Assembly: GCF_003026395.1 (NCBI RefSeq)
Contig: NZ_PYOO01000005.1
Coordinates: forward strand, 248,001 to 312,000
Direction of reading: 5' to 3'
From: Photobacterium iliopiscarium
Lineage (GTDB): Bacteria > Pseudomonadota > Gammaproteobacteria > Enterobacterales > Vibrionaceae
DNA: 64,000 nt
How positions within the stretch are numbered: position 1 is the first letter of the stretch; each line of letters opens with the position of its first letter. The notes beneath the pieces were generated by a model. It searched no databases and was not told the origin of the DNA. It saw only the letters and a list, made by a program, of their open reading frames with translations. The translations under genes were made by a program, and so were the position numbers. This document shows, one piece after another, positions 20,401-26,895 of the stretch.

Positions 20401-20813
20401 ATCTTCCAATATGGCCCTAAGTTATCAACGCCTGTTGGTGTGTTCTGGCTATTATCCCATGCCCCATTCACCATGTTACTTGCGGCGCGATCACACTGAT
20501 CATTATTCCAAATGTGAAGGCTATAATTGGCAAAATTATTACTGCGGGTTGTTCCTGATTTAGCAACATAATAAACCACCGCCTCGCCATCTTTAGCTTG
20601 TATAGGCTCTGACACTTCACCAACATTATTTAAGGTTGCTGTAGGGCCATTTGTTGACGGTAGTTTAATCGCAATTTGGGGAGGATTTGTGGTATCAAAA
20701 TAGGCGTTATCATCTATTGTGTTTTTTGAGGAATTGTCATTACATCCAGAAAGAATGATGGTTGTAATAATAGATAAAATGGAAGACGACAGTAATGAAC
20801 GCTTATAAATCAT
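17499..20813 (-). CDS. pulA: Pullulanase-type debranching lipoprotein (GH13)
   Basis: The start at 20813 is preferred: AAGGA stands seven bases before it and it yields a clean lipoprotein signal (MIYKRSLLSSSILSI... with lipobox LSGC). The longer frame adds 19 residues that spoil the signal. The 1104-residue product resembles Klebsiella PulA: N-terminal starch-binding/CBM41-like domains (about residues 30-300), a CBM48-like domain around 320-440 (GVQFKLWAPTAQNIVLVLF), and a GH13 barrel with D700 (DAFRFDLMGHH), E729 (FYGEGWNFG) and D860 (SKHDNQTLWD). It hydrolyses alpha-1,6 links of pullulan and starch dextrins at the cell envelope, supplying LamB. No dedicated type II secretion genes are nearby. 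Confidence 0.93.
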   Translation of the reverse strand: MIYKRSLLSSSILSIITTIILSGCNDNSSKNTIDDNAYFDTTNPPQIAIKLPSTNGPTATLNNVGEVSEPIQAKDGEAVVYYVAKSGTTRSNNFANYSLHIWNNDQCDRAASNMVNGAWDNSQNTPTGVDNLGPYWKINLKDGKNNCINFIVRDDNLSNPLGGNVLLDFTQIPDRTASYIAGDTKAKDSREQAFIAMSGIANAEAHLIGTNTLVWNGASGAAQVRMYVSLNGDIKPNDNYQYTADYIVLKPATLTGQQQARFPYLAGQQAYTIPNDVDMRAIVKAENIVLAVDKKGTVLAGTKVQSAGALDQLFASKAQSEQLGSTITDNGVQFKLWAPTAQNIVLVLFNNEKKELGRLQMDFEPQSGVWSSITDKAKDGTYYRYLVNVFHPVSGNVEQYQVTDPYSLSLAMNSKYSQVVNLNDPRLKPEGWDELARPRDQSNPSSFVIYEAHVRDFSAHDQSTKEAYRGKFKAFTQADSIPVNHLKKLSNNGVTHLHLLPIFDIATINEDPQQVANIDQPFSTLCKVNPNVASSLFSGDCSRDLTIAEVLAREQNGDNEKNPKVQMLNRLISEADSFNWGYDPFHYTAPEGSYATNAEGKTRILEMREMIKAVKQDIKMNVVMDVVYNHTNSAGPVSETSVLDKIVPWYYNRLNPITGAVENSTCCSNTAPEHAMMAKLIKDSLVVWSRDYKIDAFRFDLMGHHPLAQMEDALHAVQAVDPQTYFYGEGWNFGEVANDRLFIQATQAHLAGTGIGSFSDRLRDAVRGGGPFDGGNALRENQGFGNGAYVQPNKISTTSKATAFHAADLVRLGMVGNLKAFQFENAQGQRIRGDQLDYNGQPAGYAKDPTEIQNYVSKHDNQTLWDNQQYKIPYSVSASQRVRMQAVSLATALLGQGVPFTQMGSEILRSKSMQRDSYDSGDWYNNVDFTLQDNNWNKGLPRKDKDGDNYNIIEQVIDGSGANAKPNSKEIQQMLDYYLDLTNLRQSYPLITLGTGFEVINRVAFHNTGVDQKPGLIVMTINNGNGVEDIDSTLDAMAIVINASPESQSVDIGVTGFEPSEKYKSDLAKGTTVDGTVLTVPAWTPAVFVMPRGNVRSQGLPVLQ

Positions 20814-21331
20814 GCTAATATCCTTAAAAAACATATTGAAATTACATGCATCATAAAAAAAGGACATCACTACAAATTGTGATAAAAAGCATTAAATGGC
20901 GAAACAATTACTCTTTTTTATTCGTTATTAGCAACCTATCACGTTCGGTAGGGCTACAAAGACGTAATGTGTATTTATAAAATCAATCATTTCATCCATA
21001 AAATAGGAATAATACGATCTACTCTCTCAACGTAGTCTACGTATTGTTGCTCACTACAAATTTATTAAATTGATGCCATCGTAAGGTATTATTGTGCCGC
21101 GTTATAATTGCGTAAAAATCAGGCTTTTTTCTATATAGCACCATGATAATGCTATGGCTGTCCTCTCTTCTTTTTAGCTTTGCTAATTGATCTGTGTTTG
21201 TGCATTATTGTACGTGCCGTTTAAATTTCAAAACGCGTCTATAAGTGATTATAGGTGAGTCACATCATCATAACTCTTCTTGCTAAATTAAATAATTAAC
21301 AGCTTTTATCCAACAACTGAGCGTGACTATT
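20814..21331. other. 518-bp divergent region between pulA and Gfo/Idh/MocA gene
   Basis: No ORF is supported. A minus-strand GGATGA hexamer (20992-20997) is a weak MalT-box candidate for pulA, and TGTGA at about 20879 is a lone CRP half-site. An 11-bp TATGGCTGTCC at 21153-21163 is a right-end fragment of the palindromic repeat family found downstream. The rest is AT-rich without other recognisable structure. Confidence 0.6.
21153..21163 (+). repeat. Right-end fragment of the GGACAGCC palindromic repeat
   Basis: TATGGCTGTCC followed by TCTCTTC matches the right terminus of the repeat family at 22425, 25164, 25571, 26517, 30413 and 30856. No left terminus is present. It marks the left edge of the region where this family is scattered. 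Confidence 0.55.
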
Positions 21332-22375
21332 ATGACCTTTTCTTCCATCAAAACCGCTATTATTGGCTACGGCTTTTCAGCAAAAACGTTTCATATTCCC
21401 TTTATTAACACCTTACCAGAATTTGAATTTACAGCGGTAAGCACCCGTAATCGTGAAGCCGTCAATCGTGATTGGCCCAATGTACAACATTATGAATCTG
21501 CGCAAGATTTACTTAACCACTCTGATGCTGAGCTTGTCATTATCACAGCCCCTAACGACGTCCACTTTGAGCTCGCTAAACAAGCACTTGAAAACGGTAA
21601 GCACGTCATCATAGAAAAACCATTTGTAACCAACATTGCCGATGGTGAAGCATTAATTGCCCTTGCCGCAGAGAAAGACCGAATCTTGAGCGTATATCAC
21701 AATCGCCGTTGGGATGGTGACTTCTTAACAATTAAAAAGATGATCGAAGAAAAACGTTGTGGTGAGTTAAAACATTTTGAATCCCATTTCGATCGTTTTC
21801 GACCTGAAGTTCGTCAACGTTGGCGTGAACAAGCGACCAATGGTGGTGGGCTTTTGTTTGATTTAGGCTCGCACCTTATCGATCAAGCACTGGTATTATT
21901 TGGTGTTCCTGATGCGATTACCGCACAATGTGAAATCATGCGTGAAGGTTCAACAAATGTCGATTACTTCAATATTGTTCTGCACTACCCTAATCATTTA
22001 GCGACCTTACATAGTGATTTGTTCAGTGCTGGTCCAAACAAACGTTTTACGGTGAAAGGCACACAAGGAAGCTATGAAAAGTACGGCTTAGATCCACAAG
22101 AAACGTGTTTAATTGCAGGCGTTTTGCCTAACAAACCACAATGGGCAAATGAAACATCGGAGCAATATGGTCGTTTCTATGATGCAGATGGCGTCGAAAC
22201 CATTACAACTGAGTCTGGTTGCTATCAACAATATTTTCAAGAACTTGCATTAGCGATTAACACCAATACAGCGCCACCCGTAACCGCAACAGACGCGTTA
22301 TGGAATATCAAACTGATCGCACTCGCAATGGAAAGTAGCCGCCAAGGCAAGACGCTTACTATAGATCAATGGTAA
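21332..22375 (+). CDS. ydgJ: Gfo/Idh/MocA-family oxidoreductase (YdgJ-like)
   Basis: The ATG at 21332 is preferred over an in-frame GTG at 21323; the ribosome site is weak (GAGCG) for both. The 347-residue protein has an N-terminal Rossmann fold (AIIGYGFSAKTFHIPFI), the EKP motif of the family (VIIEKPFVT) and the C-terminal domain signature NRRWDGDFLTIKKM... ESHFDRFRPEVRQRWRE, closely resembling E. coli YdgJ. Such enzymes are NAD(P)-dependent sugar or polyol dehydrogenases; the substrate is unknown. A second, 5'-truncated copy of its last 740 bp lies exactly 4,096 bp downstream. A short palindromic repeat lies 50 bp after the stop. Confidence 0.88.
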   Translation: MTFSSIKTAIIGYGFSAKTFHIPFINTLPEFEFTAVSTRNREAVNRDWPNVQHYESAQDLLNHSDAELVIITAPNDVHFELAKQALENGKHVIIEKPFVTNIADGEALIALAAEKDRILSVYHNRRWDGDFLTIKKMIEEKRCGELKHFESHFDRFRPEVRQRWREQATNGGGLLFDLGSHLIDQALVLFGVPDAITAQCEIMREGSTNVDYFNIVLHYPNHLATLHSDLFSAGPNKRFTVKGTQGSYEKYGLDPQETCLIAGVLPNKPQWANETSEQYGRFYDADGVETITTESGCYQQYFQELALAINTNTAPPVTATDALWNIKLIALAMESSRQGKTLTIDQW

Positions 22376-22424
22376 TAGTGGTTAATTAAGACCGCCATTT
22401 TCTCTATCAAGCCAAAGACGGACA

Positions 22425-22460
22425 GGACAGCCATATATTTACATACTTTTATGGCTGTCC
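22425..22460. repeat. Short palindromic repeat, copy 1
   Basis: GGACAGCCATA and TATGGCTGTCC form an 11-bp perfect inverted repeat around a 14-nt AT-rich loop. It lies after the Gfo/Idh/MocA stop codon and could act as a terminator, but its recurrence at six or more places identifies it as a repeat element. Confidence 0.85.
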
Positions 22461-22559
22461 TATATTTCTCACGACTGATTAAAACCCATTCATGGAGTAT
22501 CGTCAGAATTGAACGTAATGGATTACAGTTTTTCTTTAAGCATGTACTTCAACGTGATT

Positions 22560-22796
22560 GGGAATAACAAAAATGAATTTATACGTAACAGCAGAGAATA
22601 GCACTGGTTATTATCCGTCATCTCGGAAGCGAAGCATGAGCTATCCGTGATCTATTAATAGCGTGATCGAGCCTAAAAGATATCAATAAAATAGTAATTC
22701 TACGACACACTAATGGTAATCGCCCTATCGCTCTCGCAGACATTCACTGTAGGGAATGATGATTGTAAGCTCAGATAATCGCGTTACTTATTATCT
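22560..22796. repeat. 237-bp direct repeat, copy 1
   Basis: This stretch recurs at 25329-25565, exactly 2,769 bp away, with only a few base differences and no indel. It has no supported ORF. It contains CCCTATCGCTCTCGC, a motif also present (one change) inside the long palindromic elements, and a local CCCTA...TAGGG pairing. It is bracketed by a short palindrome on the left and a right-end fragment of the same family on the right. Confidence 0.85.
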
Positions 22797-22814
22797 ATTT
22801 TCGAAATGGAAAGT

Positions 22815-22834
22815 TATGGGTGTCCTATATTTCT
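22815..22834 (+). repeat. Palindromic-repeat right-end fragment at IS truncation point
   Basis: TATGGGTGTCCTATATTTCT matches the right end and following bases of the short palindrome at 22450-22469 with one change (GGGT for GGCT). The IS3 element's OrfB end stops here, so the IS was cut at, or by recombination with, a copy of this repeat. Confidence 0.6.
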
Positions 22835-23307
22835 TCTTGCCCAACCCACAATTTTTCGAGCAAATAGATCCATAACAGCGGCTAAATATAACCATTTATT
22901 ACCCGCCCAAACGTATGTCACGTTGCCACACCAAACTTGATTTGGTGCTTTAACATTAAATTTTCGATTTAATAAATTCGGAGCTATTTTAGAGACATCT
23001 TCTGATATTTTATATTTATGTTTATTCGGTTGTTTACTTATAATACCGAGCTCTTTCATTAAGCTAGCAGCTTTATAACGACCAACATTTTCACCCTCTT
23101 GGGTAAGCTGACCAGCTATTGTCCTTGCACCCGCAGAGCCTCTACTACGACTATGAATATCAACAACTTTTTGACGCAGCAATGCTTGCTCAGGCGTAAC
23201 AATACCCCGATATTTAAGTCGATAATGATAGCTACTACGAGGTATTTCAAATAGCTTACATAATGGCTTTATTGAATGAGGCTCTTTTGATAATGCTGCT
23301 ATCAAAT

Positions 23308-23622
23308 CTATCGTTTGATGTTGTCCTGCATTAAAAGAGCGGAAGCTTTTTTTAGAATATCGTTTTCCCACTCAATCTGTTTAATTTTTGCTTCGAGCTC
23401 TTGAATGCGTTTTTGTTCTGGTGTCATGGCTTTTGAGGTTGGTGTTATTCCACCATGTTCTTGCTTTAGCTGAGCAACCCAGCGACTCATTGCTGTATAT
23501 CCGACACCAACAGCATTACATGCTTCTTGTATTGTGTAGCCTTTATTTAGGACTAAATTAGCAGCATCGTGCTTGAATGCGACTGAATAAGTTGTTCGAG
23601 CTTTTTTCATTATGTACACCAT
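23308..23622 (-). CDS. IS3-family transposase OrfA
   Basis: A 104-residue helix-turn-helix protein (TTYSVAFKHDAANLVLNKGYTIQEACNAVGVGYTAMSRWV) followed by a leucine-zipper-like stretch (KRIQELEAKIKQIEWENDILKKASALL), the standard IS3 OrfA architecture. Start may be the ATG at 23622 or at 23610. It overlaps OrfB in a different frame. With OrfB truncated it can make only the OrfA DNA-binding protein. Confidence 0.88.
   Translation of the reverse strand: MVYIMKKARTTYSVAFKHDAANLVLNKGYTIQEACNAVGVGYTAMSRWVAQLKQEHGGITPTSKAMTPEQKRIQELEAKIKQIEWENDILKKASALLMQDNIKR
23347..23353 (-). promoter_or_regulatory. Programmed frameshift site of the IS3 remnant
   Basis: On the minus strand a run of seven A followed by G lies inside the OrfA/OrfB overlap. 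A_AAA_AAG is the usual slippery heptamer for -1 frameshifting in IS3 elements. Confidence 0.6.
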
Positions 23623-23742
23623 TTTGATATTAAAAGTATTTTATCCTATTTAGGTGTACAAGTTCATTAAGCCACAACAGTTTGCTCTGGCTTATCCAAC
23701 ACTTCGGATAGGTGTCAGCTGCACGACACATATCCTTATCTG

Positions 23743-24735
23743 TTATATTTTTATTTCTTCGAAAGATAGAGCATACCTATCTTTACGTGCTACAGCCTTC
23801 TTAAGTATTAAGTCTTCACGAAAATTCGAATTATTCCGTATTAATTCAATACATTTTTTTATTTTATAATCAGGCACATTGCACCCAAAATAAACACCTG
23901 TTATTACCATAGGATCAACTTTATAAAGATATAATGATTTGCTTGTATATCTTGTTGCACCATACAGACCTAATCTAATACCATCACCATTAACATCTTC
24001 ATTTTCTCCAACATCAAAGTCAGATGGAATATTAATTTCACATTTTTCTTTCTTATCACCTTGAATTGTTAACTGACCATTACAGATTATTTCTAAATGA
24101 TCACTGTAATCAGTAATCAATTTATCACAATACCTAAGGTTTAGTATGGAACGATGCTCCTTCTCGTATATCCATTTATCCCCCTTGGTCAAAAAGAGTG
24201 ATTTTATTAGTTTCTTATAGGGTACACTATATTTATCATCAGGAAGCGCATCACGCTCCAATTCAAACATCGGCTGAGTATCTCTATAGACGACTCTGGT
24301 AGGTAATTCATGCATATTGCATACCGGGCTTTTCGCAAAACGCACAAACTTATCGTTCTCTATAAAGTCTTTGTCATCTAGCCACGAATGATCATTTTCT
24401 ATTTCAATAACAATACCTTGATGCTCATCAGCATAGTGAGACCACATTAAAAGATTTGAATAATCCTCTGTAAAAGATACTATGCCTTGCTCATTTAAAT
24501 CTTCTGGAATCGTTTCTAGACAAGCCTGAATGTGATAATTATCTTCGTCTTCTGATTTTTCATAGCCGTCGGGAGCGAAAACGTTATCCTGATGCTTCAT
24601 TACATTTACAATTTGCTCCATTGCCAAGGACGCTTCAAACGGATCGTTTAAACCTTCTATTTGAGTTGCCCTTAACATTGGCTCAACAAAAAATTGCTCT
24701 CTTAGAGGCATATACTTATATAAATATTTATTCAC
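23743..24735 (-). CDS. DUF2971 family protein
   Basis: A 330-residue soluble protein starting at a GTG (MNKYLYKYMPLRE); the next in-frame ATG would remove the family's typical LYKYMP start. Family signatures are GLNDPFEASLAM near residue 30 and LLMWSHYADEHQGIVIEI near residue 95, then a KSLFLTKGDKWIYEKEHRSI segment. DUF2971 proteins have no established activity and are often found in accessory DNA. It sits alone between the IS remnant and repeat-rich non-coding DNA, with low GC. I assign no function. Confidence 0.8.
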   Translation of the reverse strand: MNKYLYKYMPLREQFFVEPMLRATQIEGLNDPFEASLAMEQIVNVMKHQDNVFAPDGYEKSEDEDNYHIQACLETIPEDLNEQGIVSFTEDYSNLLMWSHYADEHQGIVIEIENDHSWLDDKDFIENDKFVRFAKSPVCNMHELPTRVVYRDTQPMFELERDALPDDKYSVPYKKLIKSLFLTKGDKWIYEKEHRSILNLRYCDKLITDYSDHLEIICNGQLTIQGDKKEKCEINIPSDFDVGENEDVNGDGIRLGLYGATRYTSKSLYLYKVDPMVITGVYFGCNVPDYKIKKCIELIRNNSNFREDLILKKAVARKDRYALSFEEIKI

Positions 24736-25163
24736 TTTAATTTACTCAAAAAATACTTGGTTACTAACATGACTCAGCTAGATGCATCCACAAAGCAGAT
24801 AGCTACTGTAAGGCTTCCATGACAGAAGGCCGTTCTGAATGAAGTATTCGGCCTTGCTTTTTATTAATTCTATATCACTCAGTTATTATACAAGCTCATA
24901 GTGACTACTTTATAATTTATATTCAATCAGTTATGAATATAATCCGCTGACTGAGTTTCTGTGATAATCAAGAAAAAAAATAACAACTTATTATATTAAC
25001 AACTTGCCCGAATTTGTTCTTTGAACATACGCCCGTATTTATCTCGTAATAATATAAAAATCATTATAAATCAGATGCATTTTTAGTTATTAATCCCGAT
25101 AGTAATCACAAAATAGGACACTTGCCATCTAGTTTCTGGGTTTTCGACAAGTAGTAGTCAGCA
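24736..25163. other. 428-bp non-coding, AT-rich stretch
   Basis: No ORF is supported. It holds an intrinsic terminator at 24826-24860 and otherwise AT-rich sequence leading into the first long palindromic element. It looks like debris between inserted pieces. Confidence 0.5.
24826..24860 (+). terminator. Orphan terminator-like hairpin
   Basis: AAGGCCG / CGGCCTT with a 16-nt loop is followed by GCTTTTT on the plus strand. No plus-strand gene precedes it closely, so it is probably left over from a lost gene. Confidence 0.55.
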
Positions 25164-25323
25164 GAACATAGGACAGCCATATCTTTATTTAAAAAACTCA
25201 ACGCACGGCAAATAGATTCCCTATCGCCCTCGCGTGCATTAAAACAGTCGTGTCCCATCTATGCCCGATTTGAAAAAATGACGGTCGTTGAACCATTAAC
25301 ACTTTTATGGCTGTCCTGTCTTC
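25164..25323. repeat. Long palindromic element A (about 160 bp)
   Basis: Termini GGACAGCCATA (25171) and TATGGCTGTCC (ending 25316) are identical inverted repeats bracketing a 124-bp interior. The interior is shared with element B (25571-25730) at high identity and same length. The outer AAAGACA/TGTCTTT extension is degraded on the left. No ORF is present; size and structure suit a MITE-like element. Confidence 0.8.
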
Positions 25324-25328
25324 GTTTG

Positions 25329-25565
25329 GGGAATAACAGAAATGAATTTATACGTAACAGCAGAGAATAGCACTGGTTATTATCCGTCATCTCGGAAGCG
25401 AAGCATGAGCTATCCGTGATCTATTAATAGCGTGATCGAGCCTAAAAGATATCAATGAAATAGTAATTCTACGACACGCTAATGGTAATCGCCCTATCGC
25501 TCTCGCAGACATTCACTGTAGGGAATGATGATTGTAAGCTCAGATAATCGCGTTAATTATTATCT
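25329..25565. repeat. 237-bp direct repeat, copy 2
   Basis: Near-identical to 22560-22796. It fills almost exactly the gap between long elements A and B (5 bp spacer on each side), so A-repeat-B forms one composite unit. Confidence 0.85.
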
Positions 25566-25570
25566 GACAC

Positions 25571-25730
25571 AAAGACAGGACAGCCATATCTTTATTTTAA
25601 AAACTCAACGCGCGGCAAGTAGATTCCCTATCGCCCTCACGGGCATTAAAACAATCGTGTCCCATCTATGCCCCATTTGAAAAAGTGGCGGTTGTTGAAC
25701 CATTAACACTTTTATGGCTGTCCTGTCTTT
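25571..25730. repeat. Long palindromic element B (160 bp)
   Basis: The 17-18-bp terminal inverted repeat AAAGACAGGACAGCCATA / TATGGCTGTCCTGTCTTT is complete here. The interior matches element A. The truncated Gfo/Idh/MocA copy begins one base after its right end, so element B marks the breakpoint of that duplication. Confidence 0.85.
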
Positions 25731-25731
25731 C

Positions 25732-26471
25732 TTGCCGATGGTGAAGCATTAATTGCCCTTGCCGCAGAGAAAGACCGAATCTTGAGCGTATATCATAATC
25801 GCCGTTGGGATGGTGACTTCTTAACAATTAAAAAGATGATTGAAGAAAAACGTTGTGGTGAGTTAAAGCATTATGAATCTCATTTCGACCGTTTTCGACC
25901 AGAAGTTCGTCAACGTTGGCGTGAACATGCGACCAATGGCGGTGGGCTTTTGTTTGATTTAGGCTCGCACCTTATCGATCAAGCGCTGGTATTATTTGGT
26001 GTTCCTGATGCGATTACCGCACAATGTGAAATCATGCGTGAAGGTTCAACAAATGTCGATTACTTCAATATTGTTCTGCACTACCCTAATCATTTAGCGA
26101 CCTTACATAGTGATTTGTTCAGTGCTGGTCCAAACAAACGTTTTACGCTAAAAGGCACGCAAGGAAGCTATGAAAAGTACGGCTTAGATCCACAAGAAGC
26201 ATGTTTAATTGCAGGCGTTTTGCCTAACAAACCACAATGGGCAAATGAAACATCGGAGCAATATGGTCGTTTTTATGATGCAGATGGCGTCGAAACCATT
26301 ACAACTGAGCCTGGTTGCTATCAACAATATTTTCAAGAACTTGCATTAGCGATTAACACCAATACAGCGCCACCCGTAACCGCAACAGACGCGTTATGGA
26401 ATATCAAACTAATTGCACTCGCAATGGAAAGTAGCCGCCAAGGCAAGACGCTCACTATAGATAAATGGTGA
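25732..26471 (+). pseudogene. 5'-truncated duplicate of the Gfo/Idh/MocA gene
   Basis: From TTGCCGATGG onward the sequence matches 21636-22375 at a constant offset of 4,096 bp, without indels and with about two dozen base differences by eye, most of them synonymous. The first ~100 codons with the Rossmann nucleotide-binding motif are missing, and the left boundary is the end of palindromic element B. A 229-codon frame can be read from 25782, but it has no ribosome site and would lack NAD binding. The match continues past the stop to the short palindrome at 26517. Confidence 0.9.
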
Positions 26472-26516
26472 TAGTGGTTAATTAAGACCGTCATTCTCTC
26501 TATCAAGCCAAAGACA

Positions 26517-26558
26517 GGACAGCCATATGTTTACATACTTTTATGGCTGTCCTTTTTA
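26517..26558 (+). terminator. Short palindromic repeat, copy 2, with T-run
   Basis: GGACAGCCATA / TATGGCTGTCC (26517-26552) is followed by TTTTTATTTTTT, so this copy has the form of an intrinsic plus-strand terminator. It closes the duplicated segment on the right and borders the hxs operon's 3' end. Confidence 0.75.
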
Positions 26559-26595
26559 TTTTTTAGAAAATGATGTTATTAACTTAATTTATTTT

Positions 26596-26895
26596 TTAAC
26601 ATGTCACTCCTGGTGTACAAGAATAATGACTACTATGACTTCGATGGCTACTATGACTTCGATGGCTACTATGATAGGCACTTAAAATACCAGTATTATC
26701 TGGTGTAAGAGTTATAACTCTCTCAATCTCAATATTATTAGACTTAATTAACACCGCTGAACTATTATTAATATTCGACGCAATTACAGGAGTAGACATA
26801 GTTATTACAATTGCTGCAAGGATACCAGTCACAATTTTTTTTACTGATTTTGGAGCCATAGTTTCTTTTAGCTTTTCAATAGAAGGTAACTTCAT
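26596..26895 (-). CDS. hxsA: HxsA-type His-Xaa-Ser repeat precursor peptide
   Basis: A 99-residue secreted precursor. Residues 1-20 form a charged leader (MKLPSIEKLKETMAPKSVKK), residues 21-39 a hydrophobic signal core ending VIA, and the mature part ends in six consecutive His-Xaa-Ser triplets (residues 75-92: HSS HRS HSS HRS HSS HYS) followed by CTPGVTC. This is the defining feature of HxsA in the His-Xaa-Ser radical SAM system described bioinformatically by Haft and colleagues. The triplets are the likely modification sites of HxsB/HxsC, and the chemistry and function are unknown to me. The start overlaps the hxsC stop (ATGA), with AAGGA seven bases before it. It is the last gene of the operon. 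Confidence 0.9.
   Translation of the reverse strand: MKLPSIEKLKETMAPKSVKKIVTGILAAIVITMSTPVIASNINNSSAVLIKSNNIEIERVITLTPDNTGILSAYHSSHRSHSSHRSHSSHYSCTPGVTC
26625..26673 (-). repeat. 18-bp coding tandem repeat in hxsA
   Basis: The plus-strand unit CTATGACTTCGATGGCTA recurs in tandem (2 full copies plus partial), encoding HSSHRS pairs. The near-perfect DNA repetition suggests copy number can change by slippage or recombination. Confidence 0.75.

Larger units (their letters stand above)
22814..23371 (-). pseudogene. IS3-family transposase OrfB, truncated
   Basis: The 185 codons correspond to the N-terminal two thirds of an IS3-family OrfB (HTH_21-like region LCKLFEIPRSSYHYRLKYRG, then the rve core start QVWCGNVTYVW... 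AAVMDLFARKIVGW). Normal OrfB is about 270-290 residues. The C-terminal part with the third catalytic acid is gone; the last codons come from a palindromic-repeat fragment. The first acidic residue of the DDE triad, usually in GD(I/V)TY, reads N here (GNVTY). The element is therefore inactive. OrfB would be made by frameshifting from OrfA, which it overlaps by 64 bp. Confidence 0.85.
22832..23668 (-). mobile_element. IS3-family insertion sequence remnant
   Basis: The element contains OrfA, the OrfA/OrfB frameshift site and a truncated OrfB. Its 5' side probably ends near 23656-23668, where GTGTACA appears upstream of OrfA; I could not pair it with an inverted repeat because the other end is missing. 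Boundaries are approximate. Confidence 0.7.

Noticed and set aside
22560..22796. tRNA or rRNA-like RNA gene in the 237-bp repeat
   Set aside because: No cloverleaf, T-loop (GTTCRANNC) or rRNA signature was found; only local pairings are visible.
25782..26471. Functional second Gfo/Idh/MocA gene
   Set aside because: It lacks the Rossmann domain and any ribosome site, and its left boundary is a repeat junction.
26625..26673. Short tandem repeats resembling a tiny CRISPR-like or satellite array
   Set aside because: They are in-frame codons for HxS triplets in hxsA, with no spacers of unique sequence.
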